Shown here piece after piece: positions 40,026-51,787 of a DNA stretch of 64,000 bases. The translations under genes were made by a program, and so were the position numbers. Position 1 is the first letter of the stretch. Each line of letters begins with the position of its first letter. Under the pieces are notes generated by a model. That model saw only the letters and a list, made by a program, of their open reading frames with translations, ran no database searches and was not told the origin of the DNA. Source of the DNA: Helicobacter pylori (lineage in GTDB: Bacteria; Campylobacterota; Campylobacteria; Campylobacterales; Helicobacteraceae); contig CP032039.1 of the NCBI GenBank assembly GCA_008032935.1, positions 1,240,001 to 1,304,000 of the forward strand. The letters run 5' to 3'.

Positions 40026-40961
40026 ACTACAACCTGCTAAGTTAGGGAAAAATTTTGACCCTGTGGATCATTCTAACAGGAATTTTTTCTTTTCTCTCAT
40101 TCTGTCTGTATTGTTACACTGGTTGATTTATTTTTTATTTGAACACAGAGAGGATTTTTTTCCTTCAAAACCCAAGCTCGTTAAATTAAATCCTGAAAAT
40201 TTATTGATTTTAAAAAGAGGCCATTCGCAAGATCCCAGTAAAAACACCCAAGGCGCTCCTAAACCCACGCTGGCTGGCCCCCAAAAACCTCCCACACCCC
40301 CAACCCCACCCATTCCGCCAACCCCGCCAAAACCTATAGAAAAGCCTAAGCCTGAGCCTAAACCAAAGCCCAAATCTGAACCCAAAAAGCCCAACCACAA
40401 ACATAAGGCTCTTAAAAAAGTGGAAAAAGTGGAAGAGAAAAAAGTAGTAGAGGAGAAAAAAGAAGAGAAAAAATAGTAGAGCAAAAAGTAGAGCAGAAAA
40501 AAATAGAAGAGAAAAAACCTGTCAAAAAAGAATTTGACCCTAATCAGCTTTCTTTCTTGCCTAAAGAAGTTGCGCCACCCAGACAAGAAAATAATAAAGG
40601 CTTGGATAACCAAACCAGGAGGGATATTGATGAATTGTATGGCGAAGAATTTGGGGATTTAGGCACAGCCGAAAAAGATTTCATCAGGAATAATTTAAGG
40701 GATATTGGACGCATCACGCAAAAATATTTAGAATACCCTCAAGTAGCGGCTTATTTAGGGCAAGACGGGACGAATGCGGTAGAGTTTTACTTGCACCCTA
40801 ATGGCGATATTACCGATCTTAAAATCATCATTGGCTCTGAATACAAAATGCTTGATGACAACACCTTAAAGACCATTCAGATCGCTTATAAGGATTACCC
40901 ACGCCCCAAAACCAAAACGCTCATTCGCATCAGAGTGCGTTATTACTTAGGGGGCAATTAA
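40009..40961 (+). CDS. TonB-like energy transducer (HP0582 type); one frame break
   Basis: TonB/TolA-type protein: one N-terminal membrane helix ([19 protein letters not shown]), a long Pro-rich then Lys/Glu-rich spacer (about residues 80-180) to cross the periplasm, and a C-terminal TonB-like domain ([40 protein letters not shown]). As given, the frame stops at 40476 inside the Lys/Glu part; one more A in the run at 40468-40473 (A6 to A7) restores 317 residues. It overlaps the end of fliO by 17 bases and is 2 bases from pyrC. It could energise outer membrane metal or haem receptors; the specific partner is unknown. Confidence 0.85.
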
Positions 40962-40963
40962 AA

Positions 40964-41983
40964 ATGGAAATCACGCTTTTTGACCCCATAGACGCCCACT
41001 TGCATGTGCGAGAAAACGCGCTTTTAAAAGCGGTGTTAAGATATTCTAGCGAACCTTTTAGCGCTGCAGTGATCATGCCTAATCTCAGTAAGCCCTTAAT
41101 CAACACTCCAACCACCCTTGAATACGAAGAAGAAATTTTAAACCATTCTTCAAACTTCAAGCCTTTAATGAGTTTGTATTTTAATGATGGCTTGACTTTA
41201 GAAGAATTGCAACATGCCCAAGAAAAAGGCATCAGATTTTTAAAACTCTACCCCAAAGGCATGACCACAAACGCGCAAAACGGCACTTCGGATTTGTTGG
41301 GTGAAAAAACTTTAGAGATTTTAGAAAACGCCCAAAAATTAGGCTTTATTTTATGCATCCATGCAGAACAGGCTGGGTTTTGTTTGGATAAAGAATTTTT
41401 ATGCCATAGCGTTTTAGAGACTTTCGCCCTTTCATTCCCCAAACTCAAAATCATTATAGAGCATTTGAGCGATTGGCGCAGTATCGCTTTAATTGAAAAG
41501 CATGACAACCTCTATGCGACTTTAACTTTACACCATATCAGCATGACTTTAGATGACTTATTAGGGGGGAGTTTGGACCCGCATTGTTTTTGTAAGCCTT
41601 TAATCAAAACCAAAAAAGACCAAGAAAGGCTTTTATCCCTTGCTTTAAAAGCCCACCCTAAAATCTCTTTTGGCTCTGATAGCGCTCCGCATTTCATTTC
41701 TAAAAAGCATAGCGCTAACATCCCGGCAGGCATCTTTTCTGCCCCTATTTTGTTGCCTGCATTATGCGAACTTTTTGAAAAACACAACGCTTTAGAAAAT
41801 TTGCAAGCCTTTATCAGCGATAACGCTAAAAAAATCTACGCACTAGACAATTTACCCAGCAAAAAAGCGCATTTGTCTAAAAAACCCTTTATAGTCCCTA
41901 CGCACACGCTTTGTTTGAATGAAAAAATCGCTATCTTAAGAGGGGGCGAAACGCTATCTTGGAACCTTCAAGAAATCGCCTAA
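40964..41983 (+). CDS. pyrC: Dihydroorotase PyrC
   Basis: Amidohydrolase that closes carbamoyl-aspartate to dihydroorotate in pyrimidine synthesis. The 339-residue protein shows the metal-binding HxH motif ([11 protein letters not shown]), a later histidine ([11 protein letters not shown]), another ([10 protein letters not shown]) and the catalytic aspartate ([11 protein letters not shown]). This fits the class II monofunctional dihydroorotases. The frame is intact; the reconstructed Kdo hydrolase gene starts within its last 25 bases. Confidence 0.95.
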   Translation: MEITLFDPIDAHLHVRENALLKAVLRYSSEPFSAAVIMPNLSKPLINTPTTLEYEEEILNHSSNFKPLMSLYFNDGLTLEELQHAQEKGIRFLKLYPKGMTTNAQNGTSDLLGEKTLEILENAQKLGFILCIHAEQAGFCLDKEFLCHSVLETFALSFPKLKIIIEHLSDWRSIALIEKHDNLYATLTLHHISMTLDDLLGGSLDPHCFCKPLIKTKKDQERLLSLALKAHPKISFGSDSAPHFISKKHSANIPAGIFSAPILLPALCELFEKHNALENLQAFISDNAKKIYALDNLPSKKAHLSKKPFIVPTHTLCLNEKIAILRGGETLSWNLQEIA

Positions 41984-43075
41984 AGCATGCCGCCTTTTTT
42001 GTGGGGCTTTTTATCGTTTTATTTTTAATTATAATGAAGCACCAAACCCCCCCTATGCTTTCACGCACAATCAAACCCTTGTTACTCAAACCCCCCCTAT
42101 TTCATGCAACTCACTATCCCTAAACCAAATGACGCTTTAAGCGTGCATGCGAGCTCTTTAATCAATTTGCCTAATGATAATCTTTTGAGCGCTTATTTTA
42201 GCGGCACTAAAGAAGGGGCAAGGGATGTGAAAATCAGCGCAAATCTTTTTGATGGCAAGACTAATCGCTGGAGCGAAGCCTTCACTATTTTAACCAAAGA
42301 AGAGCTTTCTCATCATTCGCATGAATACATCAAAAAACTGGGTAACCCCTTGCTTTTTTTGCATGACGATAAAATCTTGTTGTTTGTCGTAGGGGTGAGC
42401 ATGGGCGGATGGGCCACTTCTAAAATCTATCAACTTGAAAGCGCTTTAGAGCCGATTCATTTTAAGTTTGCGCGAAAACTCTCTTTAAGCCCTTTTTTAA
42501 ATTTAAGCCATTTGATAAAAAATAAGCCTTTAAACACCACTGATGGCGGGTTTATGCTACCGCTCTATCACGAATTAGCCACCCAATACCCCTTGTTGTT
42601 GAAATTTGACCAACAAAATAACCCAAGAGAACTTTTAAGGCCTAATACCCTAAACCACCAGCTCCAGCCAAGCCTAACCCCCTTTAAAGACTGCGCTGTC
42701 ATGGCGTTTAGAAACCATTCTTTTAAAGATAGCCTCATGCTAGAAACCTGTAAAACACCCACCGCTTGGCAAAAACCCATGCTTACGAATTTGAAAAACT
42801 TGAATGACGCTTTGAATTTGATCAATTTAAACAAAGAATTGTATTTGATCCACAACCCTAGCGATTTATCTTTGCGTCGTAAGGAACTCTTGCTTTCTAA
42901 ATTAGAAAACTCCAACTCTTTTAAAACCTTAAAAGTTTTAGACAAAGCCAATGAAGTGAGTTACCCAAGCTATAGCCTTAATCCGCATTTTATAGATATT
43001 GTCTATACCTATAACCGCTCTCATATCAAACACATCCGTTTCAATATGGCTTATTTAAATTCCCTTCTCAAGTAA
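41959..43075 (+). CDS. Kdo hydrolase subunit, sialidase-like (HP0580 type); two frame breaks
   Basis: One of two proteins known in H. pylori to trim the outer Kdo sugar from lipid A-core. The uninterrupted frame from 42104 has the sialidase-like start ([20 protein letters not shown]) but no membrane anchor. If the two C7 runs at 42047-42053 and 42091-42097 are C8, the frame joins upstream to a membrane helix ([14 protein letters not shown]) and then QTPPYAF and QTPPYFM, giving 372 residues from a TTG at 41959. The symmetry of the two repaired segments (QTPPY twice) and the gain of an anchor make this convincing, though the TTG start is uncertain. It precedes the second hydrolase subunit by 6 bases. 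Confidence 0.78.
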
Positions 43076-43081
43076 TCAATC

Positions 43082-43636
43082 ATGTTTATATATTCTTCTT
43101 ACACGCTGAGTTTTGTATGGGTTTTTTTAATTTTCTTTTTTTTCAAAAATAAGCCATTGGGTTTAAAGTTTTCGCTCTCTTTGATAAGCGTGATTTTAAG
43201 CAATATCGCTTTGAAAGACTCCCTATCGCTCAATGAATTTTTAAGCAGTTTTACAGCCCCCTTAAGCCCCTTTAGCTGTCTTTTGATCCTTGCTTATGCG
43301 CTCTTTTCTTGCCGTCTCCTCCAAAAACCCCCTTTAGAAACCTTGCAATCTTATAGCGTCATGCTGTTTTTCAATCTGTTGCTTTTGACAGATATTTTAG
43401 GGTTTTTGCCTTTTTCAATCTACCATCATTTCATGGCTTCTCTGATTTTTAGCGCGCTTTTTTGCGGCAGTTTGTTTTTGAGCAGCCCCTTATTAGGTGT
43501 GATCGCTTTAGTAGCGTTATCCAGTTCGCTTTTGATGCGTTCTAATTTTCAAATCTTAGATTCTTTATTGGATTTCCCCTTGCTTCTTTTTGTCTTTTTT
43601 AAGACTTTATCTCTTGTTAAAAAAAGGTTGTATTAA
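43082..43636 (+). CDS. Kdo hydrolase membrane subunit (HP0579 type)
   Basis: A 184-residue integral membrane protein with about five or six hydrophobic segments and a short basic tail (VKKRLY). In H. pylori the protein at this place is known to be needed with its sialidase-like neighbour for removal of the outer Kdo residue. The sequence itself only shows a polytopic membrane protein; the role comes from that work and the conserved order. It starts 6 bases after the first subunit and ends 5 before the sulfatase-fold gene. Confidence 0.75.
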   Translation: MFIYSSYTLSFVWVFLIFFFFKNKPLGLKFSLSLISVILSNIALKDSLSLNEFLSSFTAPLSPFSCLLILAYALFSCRLLQKPPLETLQSYSVMLFFNLLLLTDILGFLPFSIYHHFMASLIFSALFCGSLFLSSPLLGVIALVALSSSLLMRSNFQILDSLLDFPLLLFVFFKTLSLVKKRLY

Positions 43637-43641
43637 CGCTT

Positions 43642-45671
43642 ATGAAATCCCTATCCCATGCCCTTTTTTCGCTCTTTTTAAAAGGTTTTTATTTCACCTT
43701 TTTCATGAGCTTGTTGTTTGTGTTTAATCGTATCGGCTTTATCCTTTATACTGGCTATTATAAGCATGCTTTAAAAAACCCTATTTTTGATGAAATCATC
43801 AAAACCCTATTCAATGGAGCCAGATACGATAATCGTGTGGTCTCAAGCTTAGCGATTCTTTTTATCATCATCGGGTTATTAGGGTTATTGGCCCCTAAAC
43901 ACCAAGTAAAAATGCTTAATATTGTGACGTGTTTTTCTATCGCTATTATTCTGTTTTTAAATATTGCGAACATTGTTTATTATGGCATTTATGGGAATGT
44001 GTTTGATGAAAATTTATTGGAATTTTTGCATGAAGACACGCTCACGATTTTAAAAATGAGCGGGGAATACCCTATTCTTTCTAGTTTTTCACTCTTTGTA
44101 ATCCTTAGCGTTTTAATTTCTTTTATCTATTTCAAACTCCAAAACGCCCTTTTTAAGCCCACAAATGTTTATCAAACCACCAAACCCCTTAAAACTTTCA
44201 TTTTATTTGCGCTTTTTTCCCTCACGCAAATGTTTTACATTAACGCGCAATTGAGTTTTGTGGGCGCGTCTTTAGATCTCAGCATAGAGCCAGCCAAAGA
44301 TCCTTTTTTAATGAAAATTACCCCCGGTGCGTTTCGCAACCTTTATCTTTTGGCGCGCAATTACAGACAAAGCCATAACCTTAAATTCAGCGATTTTGCT
44401 AAAGAAACGCCTTTAGAAGTGGCGAAAAATTATTTCCATCTTAAAGATAACCCTTCAAACAACCTCTATGAGTTGCTAACTCAGACAAGCCACAACAATT
44501 CTCTTCAAACCATTCAACATGTTTTTTATATCGTTTCAGAGTCCCTAAGCTCATGGCATTTTGATAAAAAATTTGATTCCATAGGGCTAACGAGCGCTTT
44601 ACAAGACTTGGTTAAAAAAGAACATGCTCACATGCTTTCTGCTTTTATTGAAAGCGCCCCACGGACCGTTAAGAGCCTGGATGTTCAGATCACAGGCTTG
44701 CCCTATATCAATGATAATAACTTAGTCAATTCAGGGGTGATCCTCCCTAGTTTTCCTATGGCAATCGGCAATATCATGAAGACTCTAGGGTATAGAAACA
44801 ACTTTTATTATGGAGGCAGCGGGATTTGGAATAAATTAACCAGTTTCACCAAAAAACAAGGTTTTCACGCCCTTTATTTTAACAATCACCTCTTAGAATT
44901 TGTTAAAAACAAGCCCTACCCCAAACCCATAGAGAGCAACTGGGGAGTGCATGATAATATTTTATTTGACTATATTTTAGAAAACACCAACCCCCATGAA
45001 AAAACTTTCAGCATGGTCATGACTTTAAGCAACCATGCGATCAAAAACGTGAATCTCAAAGCCTTTGGCGTGCCTTTAGAAAAAATCCAACAATTTGTGG
45101 AAAAAACCCCCAAATCAGAAAATCTACCGGACGCTAATTCTTTAGGGCATATTTACTGGTATGACAAAGTAATCGTCAATTTCATCAAAAAAGCCAGCCA
45201 AAAATTCCCTAACTCGCTTTTTATCATCACAGGGGATCATTTTGACAGGAGCTATGAATACGCTAAAAACGATTTATATATCATTAAATCCGTGCCGCTT
45301 ATTTTGTTCGCCCCTACTTTAAAGCCTAAAAAAATCAGTCAAGTCGGCTCGCATTTAGACATCGCCCCTACGATTATTGAATTAGTCGCCCCTAAAGGCT
45401 TTCAATTCGTGAGTTTTGGGAAGCCTTTATTTTCTAACAATACAATAAACCCCCAAGCCACCCCAATTACGCGCTAGGTTATGAAGCGATCGCTACCAAA
45501 GATTATTTTTATAACCCGAGTTTGGGGTTAAGGTATTTGAACAAAAACCACAAAGATCAAGAGGATAAGCAAAACGACAAAACAGAAGCTTCTAAGTTTT
45601 ACCAGCAATTAGAATCCTTAAAAGCCCTTAGTTTTTACTTGCTCTATCATGGGGCTAATCTTAAAGATTGA
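43642..45671 (+). CDS. Membrane sulfatase-fold enzyme (LTA synthase/EptA-like, HP0578 type); one frame break
   Basis: About five N-terminal membrane helices (residues 1-210) are followed by an alkaline phosphatase/sulfatase-fold domain. Typical features are the nucleophile region FYIVSESLSSWHF, TMVMTLSNHA-like metal site (SMVMTLSNHAIKN), the late metal pair FIITGDHFDRSY and the family ending SHLDIAPTIIELVAP. Enzymes of this build move phosphoethanolamine or phosphoglycerol onto lipids or sugars. It is not the known lipid A EptA of H. pylori, so the acceptor is open. The frame stops at 45477; a fifth C at 45461-45464 extends it to 45671, adding about 65 residues (LGYEAIATKDYFYNP..) for 676 in all. 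Position after the Kdo hydrolase genes suggests an envelope sugar target. Confidence 0.78.
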
Positions 45672-45749
45672 CAAACTGGGTTTTTATTCCCTTAAACGCA
45701 TGATTTTTGCTACAATAGTAGGATTTTAATGGATAAAGGACAAATAGGC

Positions 45750-46622
45750 ATGTCAAATAGGGGCGTTGTTTTATTAGACGGGCAAGCGCTAGCTGATAAT
45801 ATAGAAAAAGATTTGAAAAATAAAATCCAAACAATAACCGCACAAACGCATAAACGCCCCAAACTAGCCGTGATTTTAGTGGGAAAAGACCCTGCGAGTA
45901 TCACTTATGTCAATATGAAGATCAAAGCATGCCAAAGGGTGGGCATGGATTTTGATTTAAAAACCCTCCAAGAAAATATTACTGAAGCTAAATTGCTGTC
46001 CTTGATTAAAGATTGCAATACCGATCAAAACATTTCAGGCGTTTTAGTCCAGCTCCCTTTGCCCAGACACATTGATACTAAAATGATTTTAGAAGCCATT
46101 GATCCTAGTAAAGATGTGGATGGTTTCCACCCCCTTAATATCGGCAAACTCTGCACCCAAAAAGAATCGTTTCTGCCAGCCACCCCTATGGGCGTGATGC
46201 GTCTTTTAGAGCATTACCATATTGAAATCAAGGGTAAGGATGTGGCGATTATCGGGGCGAGTAATATCATTGGCAAACCTTTGAGCATGCTCATGTTAAA
46301 CGCTGGGGCTAGCGTGAGCGTGTGCCATATTTTGACTAAAGACATTAGTTTTTACACCCAAAACGCTGATATTGTCTGCGTGGGCGTGGGTAAGCCTGAT
46401 TTGATTAAAGCGAGCATGTTAAAAAAAGGGGCTGTAGTGGTGGATATTGGGATCAACCATTTAAATGATGGGCGTATCGTGGGCGATGTGGATTTTAACA
46501 ATGCGCAAAAAGTCGCCGGTTTTATCACCCCTGTGCCTAAAGGCGTGGGGCCTATGACGATTGTCTCGCTTTTAGAAAACACTCTAATCGCTTTTGAAAA
46601 ACAACAAAGGAAGGGATTTTAA
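45750..46622 (+). CDS. folD: FolD, methylene-tetrahydrofolate dehydrogenase/cyclohydrolase
   Basis: Bifunctional one-carbon enzyme converting 5,10-methylene-THF to 10-formyl-THF. The 290-residue protein has the catalytic region [16 protein letters not shown] with the active lysine, the motif [12 protein letters not shown] and the NADP-binding [22 protein letters not shown] at 45750 is chosen over 45729 because AAAGGA stands at proper distance and the length is standard. The stop and the lepB start overlap by one base. A TACAAT -10 box lies at 45711-45716. Confidence 0.96.
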   Translation: MSNRGVVLLDGQALADNIEKDLKNKIQTITAQTHKRPKLAVILVGKDPASITYVNMKIKACQRVGMDFDLKTLQENITEAKLLSLIKDCNTDQNISGVLVQLPLPRHIDTKMILEAIDPSKDVDGFHPLNIGKLCTQKESFLPATPMGVMRLLEHYHIEIKGKDVAIIGASNIIGKPLSMLMLNAGASVSVCHILTKDISFYTQNADIVCVGVGKPDLIKASMLKKGAVVVDIGINHLNDGRIVGDVDFNNAQKVAGFITPVPKGVGPMTIVSLLENTLIAFEKQQRKGF

Positions 46623-47493
46623 TGAAATTTTTACGCTCTGTTTATGCTTTTTGCTCCAGTTGGGTGGGGACGATTGTTATTGTGCTGTTGGTTATCTTTT
46701 TTGTCGCACAAGCCTTTATCATTCCCTCTCGCTCTATGGTAGGCACGCTCTATGAGGGCGATATGCTCTTTGTCAAAAAGTTTTCTTACGGCATACCCAT
46801 TCCTAAAATCCCATGGATTGAGCTTCCTGTTATGCCTGATTTTAAAAATAACGGGCATTTGATAGAGGGGGATCGCCCCAAGCGCGGCGAAGTGGTGGTG
46901 TTTATCCCGCCCCATGAAAAAAAATCTTACTATGTCAAAAGGAATTTTGCTATTGGGGGCGATGAGGTGCTATTCACTAATGAGGGGTTTTATTTGCACC
47001 CTTTTGAGAGCGACACGGACAAAAATTACATCGCTAAACATTACCCTAACGCCATGACTAAAGAATTTATGGGTAAAATTTTTGTTTTAAACCCTTATAA
47101 AAGTAAGCATCCGGGTATCCATTACCAAAAAGACAACGAAACCTTCCACTTAATGGAGCAGTTAGCCACTCAAGGCGCAGAAGCTAATATCAGCATGCAA
47201 CTCATTCAAATGGAGGGCGAAAAGGTGTTTTATAAAAAATCAATGACGATGAATTTTTCATGATCGGCGATAACAGGGATAATTCTAGCGACTCGCGCTT
47301 TTGGGGGAGTGTGGCTTATAAAAACATCGTGGGTTCGCCTTGGTTTGTTTATTTCAGTTTGAGTTTAAAAAATAGCCTGGAAATGGATGCAGAAAATAAC
47401 CCTAAAAAACGCTATCTGGTGCGTTGGGAACGCATGTTTAAAAGCGTTGAAGGCTTAGAAAAAATCATTAAAAAAGAAAACGCAACGCATTAA
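46622..47493 (+). CDS. lepB: Signal peptidase I LepB; one frame break
   Basis: Membrane protease that removes signal peptides from exported proteins. N-terminal membrane helix (TIVIVLLVIFFVAQAFIIPS), catalytic serine in SRSMVGTLYEGD, catalytic lysine in YVKRNFAIGGDE and the conserved closing box MIGDNRDNSSDSRFWG are all present. The frame breaks just before the last box: T5 at 47254-47258 needs a sixth T (..NFFMIGDNRDN). The repaired length is 290 residues. LepB is normally indispensable and there is no second copy here, so the break is almost surely a base-call error. Confidence 0.95.
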
Positions 47494-47501
47494 GGTTTTT
47501 T

Positions 47502-48200
47502 GTGCAATTTTTTGATTCCTCTTTAGAAAGTTTTATCACCACCTTAATGAAAATCCTAGCCCTTTTAATCGCTATCATAGGGCATGAGATCATGCATGGC
47601 TTGAGCGCGTTTTTATTTGGAGACAGGAGCGCTAAAGACGCTAATCGTTTGAGTTTAAACCCTATCAGGCATTTAGACATGATGGGTTCGGTGCTTTTAC
47701 CGGCTTTATTACTCATTTTTCAAGCCCCTTTTTTGTTTGGGTGGGCTAAACCCGTGCCGGTGGATATGCGCTATATTGTCTCTCAAAAAGGCTCTTTGGC
47801 ATGCGTAGTGGTGAGTTTAGCCGGGGTGGCTTATAATTTCACCCTGGCCGTTCTGCTCGCTTCCATCACGCATTGGAGCTTCCAACAACTAGGGATCAAC
47901 GCTTTAAGCATCAATGAATTGAATCTTTATCAGCTCGCTTTAGTAACCTTTCTCATTCAAGGCATTCTTTATAATCTTGTCTTAGGCGTTTTCAATAGCC
48001 TCCCTATCCCGCCCTTAGACGGATCCAAAGCGTTAGGCTTTTTGGTGTTGTATTTTAAAAGTGCGTTTTTATTGGAATGGTTTTCTAAAATGGAACGCTA
48101 TGGCATGTTGGTAGTGTTTGTCTTTTTGTTTATCCCCCCTTTATCGGAGTTTTTTATCCATGCGCCCACAAGATTTTTATTTTCCTTACTCCTTTCTTAA
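47502..48200 (+). CDS. M50-type membrane metalloprotease (site-2 protease family)
   Basis: A 232-residue polytopic membrane protein with the zinc motif HEIMH (IAIIGHEIMHGLSAFLFGD) in its first helix region and the second motif NSLPIPPLDGSKAL later, which together define the site-2 protease family. Members cut membrane-bound substrates such as anti-sigma factors or do housekeeping; the substrate is not known. It starts with GTG at 47502 after TAAGG, 8 bases after lepB, so two membrane proteases are adjacent. Confidence 0.88.
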   Translation: MQFFDSSLESFITTLMKILALLIAIIGHEIMHGLSAFLFGDRSAKDANRLSLNPIRHLDMMGSVLLPALLLIFQAPFLFGWAKPVPVDMRYIVSQKGSLACVVVSLAGVAYNFTLAVLLASITHWSFQQLGINALSINELNLYQLALVTFLIQGILYNLVLGVFNSLPIPPLDGSKALGFLVLYFKSAFLLEWFSKMERYGMLVVFVFLFIPPLSEFFIHAPTRFLFSLLLS

Positions 48201-48220
48201 TCTTTTATCAAGGAGGGCTG

Positions 48221-48682
48221 ATGAATAAGCCTTTGAATATTGCTCAAGTTTTTATAGGAAGCGATCATGCAGGGTTGCATCTTGCAGAATTTGTTAAACA
48301 TTTTTTAGAAGACAAGGATTTTAAGATCCAAGCTTTTTTACCCACTATGAGGGTGGATTACCCTGATTACGCCAAATTAGTGTGCCAAAAGGTCTTAGAA
48401 AATCCGCAAAGCTATGGCATTTTAGTGTGCGCCACAGGGATAGGCATGAGCATGGGCGCTAATCGCTTTAAGGGTATTAGAGCCGCTTTGTGCCTTGATG
48501 CTTACATGGCCAAAATGACTCGCTTGCACAATAACGCTAATGTCTTGTGCTTGGGTGAAAAGATTAGCGGTATTGGCGTAACAGAAAGCATTTTGGAAGC
48601 GTTTTTCTCTACAGAATTTGAACAAGGCCGTCATGCGTTGCGCATCCAAAAGCTAGATGAATCGCTGAAATCATCAACCTAA
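48221..48682 (+). CDS. rpiB: Ribose-5-phosphate isomerase B
   Basis: Interconverts ribose 5-phosphate and ribulose 5-phosphate. The 153-residue RpiB-type protein shows the N-terminal FIGSDHAGLHLAEFV, with the metal-free Asp-His pair, and the phosphate loop VCATGIGMSMGANRFKGIRA. ATG at 48221 follows AAGGAGGG, one of the strongest ribosome sites in the window. It is the type B enzyme, as is usual in this group. Confidence 0.95.
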   Translation: MNKPLNIAQVFIGSDHAGLHLAEFVKHFLEDKDFKIQAFLPTMRVDYPDYAKLVCQKVLENPQSYGILVCATGIGMSMGANRFKGIRAALCLDAYMAKMTRLHNNANVLCLGEKISGIGVTESILEAFFSTEFEQGRHALRIQKLDESLKSST

Positions 48683-48687
48683 TGTAG

Positions 48688-48693
48688 TATAAT
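48688..48693 (+). promoter_or_regulatory. -10 element before the coiled-coil membrane protein gene
   Basis: TATAAT in AATGTAGTATAATTGCATCG, 33 bases before the ATG at 48727 and just after the rpiB stop. Confidence 0.6.
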
Positions 48694-48726
48694 TGCATCG
48701 TTTCGCTAAAAGGATATTTTAATAGA

Positions 48727-49059
48727 ATGTTTACCCAATGGTTTATCATCACTATCGCTATTGTTTTTATCCTTTATATGGGTGTGCGCACTTTCTTTTT
48801 TAAAACCGTGGCTAAACGGCAAGAACGCACCAACGCATCCATGAAGCTCACCTTACAAGAAGCTGAAATTTTGATCCAAAAACACCAGTTGCAACTCCAA
48901 AGGGCTTTAGGCAATATTGACATTCTTACCCAAGAAATGAGCTCGTTAAAAACAGAATTAAAAGCCCTTAAACAGCGCAACTCTGAATACAAAGGCGAAT
49001 CGGATAAATATAAAAATCGTATTAAAGAATTGGAGCAAAAAATAGAAGCTCTCCTTTAA
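48727..49059 (+). CDS. Small membrane-anchored coiled-coil protein (HP0573 type)
   Basis: A 110-residue protein with one N-terminal membrane helix (WFIITIAIVFILYMGVRTFF) and a long coiled coil (LTLQEAEILIQKHQLQLQRA, DILTQEMSSLKTELKALKQR, NRIKELEQKIEALL). This layout is shared by small septal or envelope scaffolds, but I see no motif to assign a role. It has its own -10 box and is followed by a separate apt promoter, so it may be transcribed alone. Confidence 0.75.
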   Translation: MFTQWFIITIAIVFILYMGVRTFFFKTVAKRQERTNASMKLTLQEAEILIQKHQLQLQRALGNIDILTQEMSSLKTELKALKQRNSEYKGESDKYKNRIKELEQKIEALL

Positions 49060-49065
49060 AAACGC

Positions 49066-49071
49066 TATAAT
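49066..49071 (+). promoter_or_regulatory. -10 element of apt
   Basis: TATAAT in AACGCTATAATAAATC, 45 bases before the apt ATG, starting 7 bases after the preceding stop. AAAGGAAATCAAA supplies the ribosome site for apt. Confidence 0.6.
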
Positions 49072-49116
49072 AAATCAAAATTCTACAACCAATCCGTTAT
49101 ATTAAAGGAAATCAAA

Positions 49117-49656
49117 ATGAATGAAACGCTCAAAGAAGAACTTTTACAAAGCATCAGAGAAGTGAAAGATTACCCTAAAAAAGGGATTTTATTCAAAGAC
49201 ATTACCACGCTACTCAACTACCCTAAACTCTTTAACAAACTCATTGACGCGCTCAAAAAACGCTATCTCGCTCTCAATATAGACTTTATCGTGGGCATTG
49301 AAGCTAGGGGGTTTATTTTAGGCTCTGCTCTCGCTTATGCGCTTGGGGTGGGTTTTGTGCCTGTGAGGAAAAAGGGCAAACTCCCCGCACACACCCTGTC
49401 TCAAAGCTACAGCCTAGAGTATGGGAGCGATAGCATAGAAATCCACTCTGACGCTTTTAGGGGAATTAAGGGGGTAAGAGTGGTGTTGATTGATGATTTA
49501 TTAGCCACTGGAGGCACAGCTTTAGCGAGCCTTGAACTTATCAAAGCCCTACAAGCCGAATGCATAGAAGCATGCTTTTTGATAGGGTTAAAAGAATTAC
49601 CGGGTATCCAACTTTTAGAAGAGCGAGTGAAAACCTTTTGTTTGTTAGAGTGCTAG
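49117..49656 (+). CDS. apt: Adenine phosphoribosyltransferase
   Basis: Purine salvage enzyme joining adenine to PRPP to give AMP, important in H. pylori, which relies on salvage. The 179-residue protein has the family start KDYPKKGILFKDITTLL, the adenine-side GIEARGFILG and the PRPP loop VVLIDDLLATGGTALAS. Its start is ATG at 49117 behind AAAGGA. It is followed at 14 bases by dedA. Confidence 0.96.
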   Translation: MNETLKEELLQSIREVKDYPKKGILFKDITTLLNYPKLFNKLIDALKKRYLALNIDFIVGIEARGFILGSALAYALGVGFVPVRKKGKLPAHTLSQSYSLEYGSDSIEIHSDAFRGIKGVRVVLIDDLLATGGTALASLELIKALQAECIEACFLIGLKELPGIQLLEERVKTFCLLEC

Positions 49657-49670
49657 AATAAGGGTGAATT

Positions 49671-51786
<2,116 letters not shown>

Positions 51787-51787
51787 A

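Noticed and set aside
42047..42097. Paired C7 tracts as a phase-variation switch
   Set aside because: Tempting, but both repair in the same direction as fourteen other runs, so error is the simpler reading; kept as something to verify.
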